In this document: positions 36,701 through 45,073 of the stretch, piece after piece | Numbering within the stretch: position 1 is the first letter of the stretch | Layout: every line of letters starts with the position of its first letter | Assembly (NCBI GenBank): GCA_000469685.2 | Contig: LS997566.1 | Location: forward strand, 41,580,420-41,644,419 | Direction: 5' to 3' | DNA length: 64,000 nt | Source of the DNA: Haemonchus contortus | Lineage: Eukaryota; Nematoda; Chromadorea; Rhabditida; Trichostrongylidae | Position numbers and translations under genes: made by a program | The notes under the pieces: model-generated | What the model was told of the DNA's origin: nothing | The model's input: the letters and a program-made list of their open reading frames with translations, nothing else | Databases searched by the model: none

Positions 36701-39150
36701 ATTCGCGGTGGAAGAAAACCTAAAAGTAAGAAGTTAAGGAGCAATCTACCAGCAGAGCTGGAATTCTAACCAGGGAGAGAATTTAAAAAAAGTAAGTCGA
36801 TTGGACTGAACATATTTCTATTTTCAACTAAATATTGCATATTTGTACATATAACTAAGTACTGGTTACTCAGTGGAATAGGCAAAAAGCTTCAAAACCT
36901 TACGCAGAAGTCAAGGCGGGCCATAAATTATGGAAAATTTGTCAGAAGAATTCACCAGGACGGATATAAAGTCGTGCAGGAACGAGGAACTCACCGAAAA
37001 CCCTTGGAAAACGTATGAATCGCCATTGTGACTTATCCGAGTGCGCGTACCCTCACCTAAAGGTGCCGTCGGCCTCCTGACCACAAGTACATAATGGTGA
37101 AGCTTGGAAGCGTTACTAAAAAGCGGTCGAGAAATCAAGGATCAAACTAGAAAATTGAGCAATTGTTTTGTAACGATCATTACTTATGACTCGTCACTTA
37201 CTTATTACACTGACGATCAAGAATTCGAGCTTATTTTTGGGGAAGGTTCATCAGAAGAGCTTGGTGTGCCCTCAGAAAATAGGGAACGGCAAAACAGTGA
37301 TTGACTCACTTTTCATTCGGGGTACAGTTAGGAATCCGTGACTCTCCAGGAAAGACGTTGTGACGTAGACCACTTTTCTTCGCTGAGGGCGAGCATCGGC
37401 ACATTAGCCCATATGCACCCTAAAAAACTCAAGTGTATGAGTCAGACATCTTGCCATTTCAACTACAAATGAATTAATCCACCTCACCACTTCAGGTTCA
37501 TTGAAGCATATATCTTCACATAAGGCAGCACCGCTCCTATATTTCCTATCGAACTGGAATGAGAAGCATAATGAGAAGATTAAAAAAGACTGGCAATATT
37601 TTACCTCTTTTCTCAAGAGATACGAGCTACGCTGTCTCGTGTTCATTCGTTCCACATCGCTCATTTCCGAATCATCATAGTCTCCTCCGTCATCACCATC
37701 AGAACTGCTGTCATCACTGATATCGGAAAGGTGCTCAGTATCGGAACTATCGTCGGATTCAGTATCACTCTCATCAGATGTGGAACTTATGGACGACTCA
37801 GAAGGACTACCCCCACAACTCTGAGCACCTAAAAGTGATACCAGTTGGTGGCTTCAGTAGCGAGACACATTCCCAGTCAGTGGCCAAGAAAGCAATCGGG
37901 AAAAGTCTTGCTCGGCAAGAAATCATTAAAGGTGTCTTCAGACTTACATCGCCAACAGGAATGGACTAGAATCTTCTCCACCGGTTCTAACTTCGCCCGT
38001 TCCTTTTTCATTTGTTGAATACTCTTCAGCAACGATCGGAAAGTCTCCAAAACTGAGGCATAATCGGAGGCTGATCGCACTTCGCCGGGTCTTGACCGCG
38101 ACTGAATGCAATAAAACTCATCATCTAGCATGATTCACAATGAATCGATCTACAAGACATCCAAAACGATGTGTCCTTAAGTACTGTAAACGTATTGCAC
38201 ACCTTGCGATAGTCGGAACATGGGACAGGCACGACGTGTTGCGTTTGCTCGGGAATACGTGCTGTCGCTGGATCGATTCTGACATACTGAAAAGGGCACA
38301 ATTACGAAGTGGGGACTAAAAAAACTACATTCGGTAGTTATAAAGTACCTCTTCCTCCATGAGTCTTTTGAAGACCTCCTGGTCAAGACTGAGGTTATCA
38401 CCTACAACAGTTCTTATCAAACACTGACAACAATTCCTGTCAGCTATAGTGTGCAGTTTGTACTGACCTCTGTCGTCATCCCTTTCATCCTCGTCACTAT
38501 CTATAACTTCACCTTCTTCCATTTCACTTGTGTCATCAGATATCACGATATTATCCAAATCTGAGAATTGCAAATCAGAAACGGTCGATATGGAATCATC
38601 ATCGCTCTGAAATCTGCCATTATTTTTGATATTCACGACCTCTGCTTACGAAAAAAAATGAAAAAAAAACATTTCGATCGCTTTAGAAGGCGAGTTCGAT
38701 CGGCAGTCATTCTGAGTGATAAGGTCAACAGTGGCATCTCACGATTCGATTACTCAAGTGGGAATTTAAAGGCACCTCCCCTTGTTCCCTACCTTTGACG
38801 TCTAGAGATTACGACCCTGATCTCATCTATAGTTTCTCAGCTGATATATGATATAGGATAAAGAACAGAAACTTTTGGCTTCAATCAACCCCAATTTTTT
38901 AGCGGTCCCACCTACCACTAAAATAGGTTTAAATATGAACTGACCGAGCACCTTACTGAATCTAGGATTATTTGAATCGACAGCAAATACCACAACCTAT
39001 CGAAGCCGTGCGAAAACTCCCTTCTACCTCTCAATCGTTGAGTAGAAGCAAAAGTTACAAATGAAAAAAGCCGTTCAAAAAGCTTACCTCAGATTCCGAA
39101 CTATCATCGTCGAGTTCTCGTTGTGGGCATTTCTTCAACTTGCCATGCAT
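30725..39150 (-). CDS. drsh-1: Drosha (microprocessor RNase III), with C-terminal RS/P-rich extension
   Basis: Nuclear class II RNase III that cuts pri-microRNA with its partner Pasha/DGCR8. Exons, high to low: 39150-39088, 38606-38468, 38401-38349, 38286-38203, 38101-37948, 37828-37605, 37553-37488, 37419-37310, 37115-36995, 36719-36618, 36560-36416, 36357-36188, 36105-36023, 35952-35791, 35712-35577, 35510-35423, 35291-35202, 35138-35026, 34970-34863, 34756-34623, 34292-34214, 34142-33985, 33934-33793, 33704-33596, 33208-33126, 32083-31908, 31828-31684, 31567-30725; about 1359 aa. The N-terminus is acidic. The central domain has [20 protein letters not shown]. RNase IIIa has NERLEYLGD (Glu692, Asp696); RNase IIIb has NQRLEWLGD (Glu868, Asp872). 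The dsRBD includes [12 protein letters not shown] and [16 protein letters not shown] (about 980-1062). Residues 1080-1359 are a Pro/Ser then Arg/Ser-rich tail. The start is less sure than the rest. The intron after 35577 needs a GC donor. Confidence 0.95.
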
Positions 39151-39184
39151 TGCATTACTTTAAAAATACAATACTAATAGAAGT

Positions 39185-39580
39185 TTAAAGCTGAAAGGCA
39201 ATTACCACGCCGACGTCGTTTCGCTCAGATTTGTGCCTGAGCGAATGGTTGTCGTTGGAGCGCGGTAACGACACTACCGCGGTAGCGCGAACTTCCAGAA
39301 ATCGAAAGAAGTGAGATCCTAAAGAATAAGGTATGTGAAGTTGTTGCATAAAATTTTCATCAAAGCCCGCCGTGATCATTGAACACGATTTTATTTGTTT
39401 TCGACTCTTTTTTTCGACAACTTGTAGGATGACTCGGCATTTTTCTAAAGGCGGCAGTGTTACTGAATGATTACGGCTGCTCTCACTATCAGGTCCTGGA
39501 CTCTTGAGAGCACTTCTGGCAACAGCTCGATGACTATTGGCCTGCTCAGGGTCGACAGAGTTGTTCCCATCGCCTACCAT
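39185..39580 (-). other. Unexplained open frame upstream of Drosha
   Basis: A 131-codon open frame on the same strand as Drosha, just before its chosen ATG. It starts MVGDGNNSVDPEQANSHRAV and is moderately charged. I recognise no domain. It could be an extra 5' exon of Drosha, but I found no donor in a phase that clearly fits exon 39150-39088. It may be chance. Confidence 0.2.
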
Positions 39581-39765
39581 CTTCGCCCCACCGCCATGGG
39601 AGGCTTTCGAACTCAGTCTTCGTCATCTAGGTTGAATAAGTCAACGAGGATCCCCGAAACGTAGATTAGGAATGGCCTCTTTTCCACAGTCGAAAGTGAG
39701 ACCCAGGTTTCAGTTATTCAGCTGACAACCAAGATGAACAATAACAGTTTTACTGGGGGGCGTAT

Positions 39766-39908
39766 GTCGTTTGGCGCGATGGGCGGGTCGCGCCGCTTAT
39801 TTGAGGCAGCGCGACTCCGCCCATCGCACTGTTCAACTCGTTAAGATCGCGAAATCTTCCGCTTTCCTCTCCTCTATAGATGATATCCCGCCCATCGCGC
39901 CAAACGAC
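39766..39908. repeat. 22-bp inverted repeat around a nested hairpin
   Basis: GTCGTTTGGCGCGATGGGCG at 39766 and its exact reverse complement ending at 39908 form 22-base arms, 99 bases apart. The left arm also pairs with a second, inner copy near 39810-39828 (GCGCGACTCCGCCCATCGC, one extra base). The element lies about 620 bases upstream of the Drosha ATG. It could be a small inverted-repeat transposable element or promoter-proximal DNA. I found no clear target-site duplication. Confidence 0.8.
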
Positions 39909-39984
39909 CGGCTCCCGATTTACAAAGATAACGAGATAAAGTATTGATCTGGTCAATCCCATTTATGAGATGAGCCCCGCATTT

Positions 39985-40095
39985 ATCTTCCACTCACAAT
40001 CGGTACGGGATTCGAACCCGAGAACACAAGCGTGTGATACTGTGCCACTTGCCACCACACCAATTTCCCTGGATACAAATAATAAACCTTTATAT
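39985..40095 (-). repeat. SINE head fragment (minus strand)
   Basis: The minus strand reads a family-like head: GGTGTGGTGGCAAGTGGCAC, then a B-box-like GGGTTCGAATCCCG. It is followed only by a short piece of body. A similar head in plus orientation lies at about 40315-40390 (GTGCAGTGACAAGTGACGCAC). Confidence 0.6.
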
Positions 40096-40460
40096 CCTTT
40101 TCTTCACGTATCACGTATCTACATTCTTTAAGGGAAAACCTTCTGCTTCGGGGTTATTCTGATAAATTAACTCAACGCCTTATAAAAAAATGCTTTGACC
40201 GGTGGGCCCAGTTTGGAAATCAAAGCTACCTTAAGGAAAAAATAGCACTTCGAAGTGTCAGTTATTTCCTTTCCCACTTATTTACCACAACGCAACTAGC
40301 AATAAGTATGAATCCGAATGGGTGTGGATAGTGCAGTGACAAGTGACGCACTCACACATACACAGTCCGGAGATCGAAACTCGAGTCGTTTGACCATTCA
40401 TTCTTAGCATTTTTCTTCTCATTTCTCATTGCATCACTTTTCTTTATACTTTCTTTGTAT

Positions 40461-41720
40461 TAGGGTGTCCCAAAAGTTTTGAGAAAATTTTGGTCATGTA
40501 TTTCGCAACCATGCTGCGCAAGAAAGCGCCGAGGCAGAGCCACGGAGAAAAGGTCAGTAAGAGGTCACGCTTAGCAGATCATCATAACAAGAGAACAGTA
40601 TTGCACTTTATCTTTGGAAGTGAGTTATCAACATTTGAATTATTTTCGACTGACACGACTACAGGCGCCTTCTGCTTCATTACTACCGATCTGGTCACTC
40701 CGCCACTCGAGAGCGGAATGAATTGCAGGCATCGATGGGCAGTACTGCATTATCCCTCGCCACCTGCTATAGGTAGTACGGTCGCTTCTCTAGAGAGAGT
40801 TTCACTTCGACGAAGTGCCACGGAGCGGACGTCCATGTCCCACCAAGACCGACATTGTCTTAGCCTCCTTCCAAAGCAATCCTTCTCAAAGCTTGAGAGG
40901 AATGGAGAGGACGACTTCTGCTCCCCGTTCCACCACCCACGACATCCTACGCAGACGTCGCTTTCGCGCAGCAATTCTTGCAATCATCCCCCACACCTTG
41001 ACTGAGAGCGAGCGTCAGGTGCGGGTCGATGTGTGTCGGAAGCTACTCGACCGCAAGCGAAGAGTGGATTGGACGAGCTTCATCATCGCTCAGGATGAGA
41101 AGTGGGTTCCTTATGATAATCCATACAGGAAGTTGCAGTGGCTACCAGTCGTCATAAGGCCAGAAGCCGTTGCCAAGCGTGGGGAACACGTCGAAAAGAA
41201 TACGACCTCGTTTTTCTTATGCTCCGCCGGCTTTTTCTACTATGAGAGGGTACTGCTGTGACTGTAAGGGTATTCTGCGAGCAGCTGCGGGAGATGGTGT
41301 CTGGAGCCCCGGTTTCACACCGAATGCAGGGGAAGTTTCTGATTTTGATGAGTCACGCTCGACCACATCATGCTAGGGCGACGGCTGAGGAGCTGGAAAG
41401 GCTTGGGATTACCTGGCTGTCCCATCCTCCGTATTCACCTGACCTTAGCCCTTGCGACCACCACGCCTACAGGACTCTGCAAGCTTATCTTGTAGGGAAA
41501 AAATTCAACAATCGTCAGGAGGTCAAACATGCAGTGGATGAATGGATCGCTTCACGCCTTTCTTCTTTCTGGATGAATGGCATCAGTGCTCTGCCCAGTC
41601 GATGGAGGGACGTCGTGGCTAAAGAGGCCACTATCTCGATTACTGATCTCACCTTTTTGTTGTAGTATTTTTGTGTTGAACAAACCAAATAAATTTTCTC
41701 AAAACTTTTGGGACACCCTA
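40461..41720 (+). mobile_element. Full-length but inactivated mariner transposon
   Basis: Bounded by perfect 30-base terminal inverted repeats beginning TAGGGTGTCCCAAAAGTTTT, flanked by TA, and 1.26 kb long as usual for mariner. The transposase relic spans about 40800-41665 in two frames. The first frame has PRSGRP and AQDEKWVPYDN, which contains the first catalytic Asp. The second has HPPYSPDLSPCDHHAYRTLQ, which contains the third Asp. The usual DNARPH around the second Asp reads MSHARPH, so that residue is lost, and a stop/frameshift near 41260 separates the two halves. The N-terminal DNA-binding part is scrambled. The copy is therefore dead. The family resembles mariners described from hookworms; that comparison is from memory. 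Confidence 0.93.
40815..41665 (+). pseudogene. Mariner transposase pseudogene
   Basis: The coding relic of the element at 40461-41720. The plus frame from 40815 ends at a TGA at 41259-41261. The remainder continues in another frame from about 41258 to 41665. The D-D-34-D core keeps its first and third acidic residues but not the second. No intact product can be made. Confidence 0.9.
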
Positions 41721-42255
41721 ATAGTATACAACGGTATTTCGTAATGTGTTTATTATTATAAAGTCCATAATCACAATAGTGTAATTCTTGCCTAATGCGT
41801 TTTAACGCAGAATATCTGTGTCTTAAGTTCATGCCGTATATTGCACTTACCTTAGGCGGAGCCGGGAGGGGATTAGGGCCTCGTAGTTGACCCAGTGGTA
41901 GGCAATAGGGCATTCCGGTGCGACTAACCCCTACAGAGGGAGTGTGGGCCATTGCAATACCCACATTCTGGCGTGACCTTGGGTCTCCCGCCGATGCACT
42001 TCAGCTCCCAGGGACCGGGGTCGCGACACCCTTCTATTACTTCGACTCTATTCAGTCGTCGCCAAGGTTGGAATGATAGACGAATGCACAGCATAATGTT
42101 GCAGGGATTGCTCAATTCTAAACCCTTTTCTCTTTTCCAACTATTGCAGCTTGCTTAAAACTACCTTGGAGGTTTGCTGGTAGTCCACATTCCTTTGTTA
42201 GTAGTAATGTTGGCGGATGTTGTTTTAATTCCCCTTCTTACTGTTACTTCCTACT
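41721..42255. other. Non-coding DNA with a GC-rich block
   Basis: 41850-42060 is GC-rich (GGCGGAGCCGGGAGGGGATT, GGTCTCCCGCCGATGC, GGGACCGGGGTCGCGACACC) and differs from its flanks. It opens with CACTTACCTTAGG, which recalls the 5' end of U1 snRNA, but the following stems and loops do not match. It may be part of a retrotransposon. I could not assign it. Confidence 0.3.
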
Positions 42256-42260
42256 TTCTT

Positions 42261-43115
42261 AGGGTGGAGGTGATGTGGGCAGTGGCGCACATCACGCTCG
42301 CATAGTCACGCGCTTGAATCCCGGCTCGATACCTGCCTGGGCCGACCCAGCCGTCCATCCCTCCGCGATCGGTTAGTTGGTATCGGACTCATCTGGGAGG
42401 ATAAAAGACCGACCTATACATCGGCTGACCACCGCAAGCCATTGTTTAGTAAACGCCTCTGCGATTCTGAAGGGAAGTGGAGTGCGGGGGAGTGGTGCAG
42501 TAGGATCGAAATTGTCGCGTTGCGGCGCGCGAAGAAATGTAGCAGAATGCAGCAGCAAGTAAGGGATTCAGAAACAAAAGAACTAACAGAAGAATCATGC
42601 TATAAGTAGTAATCGCTTAGCTATTGAGCTGTGTGAAGAACGCTAGAACTGTTATAACGGGGCAAATGGTCCGCAAGGGTGTGGTGCTATAGGAACGAAA
42701 CCATCGCGTCGCGGCGAAAGAGGCCCGCGCGCTAAAGAATGTAGCAGAACGCAGCAGCAAGTGAAAAAGGAATTCTGGCGGCCTTCCTGGAGTTCGTTTG
42801 TTGTCCCGAGGGATCCAGACAGTAACAAGTAAGAAATACAGGAACAAAAGAACTAATATTAGAATCATCCCAGAAATAATAATGGCCAATCGATTGAGTT
42901 GTGAAGAAGCTAGAACTATAACAACGAGGCAAATGGTCCGCGACAGTCGCGCGCGCGGTGAATCGATTACACAAAACAGTTCCCACTGCCCATCTCCAGA
43001 TCCGCGACAGCCGCGTGCGGTGAATCGATTACACAAAACAGTTCCCACTGTCCGTCTCCCGAATGCGAGGCGCATCCTTCAGACGGAATTAATGAACGCC
43101 GCAGAGATTTTGTTC
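42261..43115 (+). repeat. SINE copy interrupted by a nested tandem array
   Basis: 42261-42490 is the family head and body (GGGTGGAGGTGATG, CTTGAATCCCGG, CATCTGGGAGGATAAAAG, CATCGGCTGACCACCGCAAG). The missing 3' end, CGAATGCGAGGCGCATCCTTC through GAATTAATGAACGCC, resumes at about 43068. The 575 bases between are two diverged copies of a unit. Each has a TCGCGTYGCGGCG segment, AATGTAGCAGAAYGCAGCAGCAAG, GAACAAAAGAACTAA and GGCAAATGGTCCGC. They are followed by two 60-base copies of a unit with CGGTGAATCGATTACACAAA. Confidence 0.75.
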
Positions 43116-43142
43116 TTTTTTTGTGTTGTTAATATTATTCCT

Positions 43143-43336
43143 TGTTAATCTTTCTATTTTTAGCTATCGTTGGTGGTAAAGTTGTCGGCCTATTAACGGC
43201 CATACTGTTAGTGATGTTTATCGTGTATCGAATGCGAAAAAAGGATGAAGGCTCATATGCGTTAGAAGAGCCCAAACCACGTCCATATTCTGGCTACGCC
43301 TATACAAAAGCGTCCACAAAGGAATTCTACGCTTAG
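43143..43336 (+). CDS. sdn-1: Syndecan, last coding exon (transmembrane and cytoplasmic tail)
   Basis: Syndecan is a cell-surface heparan sulfate proteoglycan that acts in axon guidance and matrix signalling. This exon follows a good acceptor (CTATTTTTAG) and starts in phase 1. It encodes a glycine-rich transmembrane helix ([19 protein letters not shown]) and the basic [15 protein letters not shown] (C1). The variable region has [10 protein letters not shown], and the protein ends KEFYA with the universal syndecan EFYA PDZ-binding motif. It is about 64 residues, the right size for the end of a roughly 200-300-residue protein. The ectodomain, signal peptide and Ser-Gly attachment sites are not recognisable between 39.2 and 43.1 kb. 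That part of syndecans is poorly conserved, so the exons may be there unseen, or this may be a detached exon. Confidence 0.88.
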
Positions 43337-43590
43337 TTCTGAGCTCTATGCATAAGTTCTATTCGTCTTTAGAAGCTGAGTTCTATTCGTCATTAGAGGC
43401 AGAAGCAGCAGCAGCAGCAGCATATGTCATATCATCCTACTATATATAACGCGCTAAGTGTGTCTGTTGGTTTGTCTGTGTATGTGTGTATGTGTGTATG
43501 TGTGTATGTGTGTGTGTATGTGTGTGTATGTGTGTGTGTATGTGTGTATGTGTGTGTATGTGTGTGTATGTGTATGTGTGTGTGTGTGTT
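43337..43590 (+). repeat. CAG and TG/TATG microsatellites in the syndecan 3' region
   Basis: 43408-43426 is a short CAG run preceded by an imperfect tandem of TTCTATTCGTC. From about 43457 to 43590 the sequence is almost only TG and TATG repeats (TGTGTATGTGTGTATGTGTG). It produces spurious Cys/Val-rich open frames. Confidence 0.92.
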
Positions 43591-44255
43591 TGACCGGAAA
43601 TTCATAACTCCGGTTCCCGTCGACCTAGAGAGTTCAAATTTGGTAGGAGTACGGGCGGCAAGATAGGAACACTAATGGTGGGTGGCGGGGCCGGATTCCG
43701 CTTACAGGGGGCGGGGTTTGTGCGAAATAAATGTTTGAGCGGAAAGTCATAACTTCTGTCCCCGTCGACCTAGAAAGTTCAAATTTGGCAGGAGTACAGG
43801 CGGCAGTATAGTCACACTAACGGTGGGTGGCGGAGCAGGACTCCGCCTACAGGGGGCGGGGTTAGTGCGGAAAACCATAATTGCAGTCCCCGTGGACCCA
43901 GAGCGTCCAAATTTGGTAGGAGTATCCAAGATAGGATGGGAACGCTTATAATGGGTGGCAGGATTGAGCTCCGCCCACAATGGGCGGAGTTTGGGCAGAA
44001 ATTCATAGCTCCTGTCACTGTGGACCTGGAGAGTTCATTGGCACGAGCACAGGCGGCAGGATGGGAACATTCATGGTGGGTGGCAGGACCGGACTCCGCC
44101 CACAAGGGGCGGGGTTTGTGTGAAAATTTTAAACTTGGACCTAGAGCGTTCGAATTTGGTAGGGGTACAGGCGGTAGGATGGGAACACTCATGGTAGATG
44201 ACAAGTTCGGACTCCACCCGCAGTGAGCGGGGTTTGGGAGAAAACTCATAAGACT
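43591..44255 (+). repeat. Minisatellite, about 5 units of 125-145 bp
   Basis: Each unit reads GGAAATTCATAACTCC, CCCGTCGACCTAGAGAGTTC, AAATTTGGTAGGAGTAC, GGCGGCAAGATAGGAACAC, GGTGGGTGGC, then ACTCCGCC..AC..GGGGCGGGGTTTG. Units start near 43597, 43741, 43869, 43996 and 44120, with a partial unit at 44241. Divergence between units suggests an old array. Related single fragments occur at 62370-62420 and 62485-62770. Confidence 0.9.
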
Positions 44256-44259
44256 TTTA

Positions 44260-45060
44260 AAACTCAGTGTTTGCTATGCGTAAATAACACTTCGGATTCT
44301 CCTTTTGCTGTGAAAGCCCTACACCTTCAGTATTAGCTCCGAATTAGGAGCGATTTTTTCCGTAAGCCATCTTCGCTAAGGCACAAAGAGTTGGCTGGGA
44401 ACATTGATGGTAGCTAACAGTAGATTCAGCCGCGATGAAGTTTCTGAATACTTTTTTTTTCTCTGAATAATCGCCTTCGTGATATTATGCGATGTTCTAT
44501 TCGGAGACAGCCTATTACAATGCTTGTGTGCTCGCCGAAACTTCTCGTCCACTCCAGTCAATCCGTTCAGCTGAGCAGATCCTGTCCGTATTTACGACGT
44601 TCGCACCTATTATTTCTTTTTCAATTATTATTTAAGTAAATTTAAGCATTTATACTGCTTCTAGTCTCCCAGTAGTACACGCCTCCCCAAAAGTGAAAAA
44701 CATTCATTCAATAAATCTGTAAATTATAGCGGTTACTACACCTTATAATAGTGGTAATACTCGAATGTATGAGTAATCAACTGTTTTGATATATACGAAT
44801 ACTGAGCCATTACTTGTAATATTACTTTATAAACTTTGATCAGGAAGAGTTCCGTTACCGAATTAACCTGCCTTTAGCTCATATATTCTTCGTAATTTTC
44901 AACATTTGTAAAATAGATAGAGCCTTGAGTTTTCGAAGAGTAAAAAGAAACGAAAAGACTTGTACAACTACTTTACGATAAGGAGTAATATAAAGTAACC
45001 ATTGAAATTCGAAATTCCGTTCGTGTCCACCCCTGATAAGGAGCGTTTTGTGCAATGTTG
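44260..45060. other. Intergenic DNA, UNC-45 5' flank
   Basis: No gene recognised. The stretch becomes AT-rich towards 45000 and probably includes the promoter of the UNC-45 gene. Confidence 0.45.
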
Positions 45061-45062
45061 CG

Positions 45063-45070
45063 TTTCATAG
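45063..45070 (+). other. Probable trans-splice acceptor of unc-45
   Basis: GTTTCATAG lies three bases before the ATG at 45074. This very short leader after an acceptor is typical of spliced-leader trans-splicing in nematodes. Confidence 0.6.
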
Positions 45071-45073
45071 CCG

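Noticed and set aside
41845..42010. U1 snRNA gene or pseudogene (CACTTACCT start, ATTGCA-like loop)
   Set aside because: Only short words agree. The loop sequences for U1-70K and U1A and the Sm site are not in the right order or place.
43424..43666. Cys/Val-rich open frame
   Set aside because: It is the translation of the TG/TATG microsatellite.
43591..44255. CRISPR-like array
   Set aside because: Repeats are long, diverged and contiguous with no unique spacers, and the DNA is animal.
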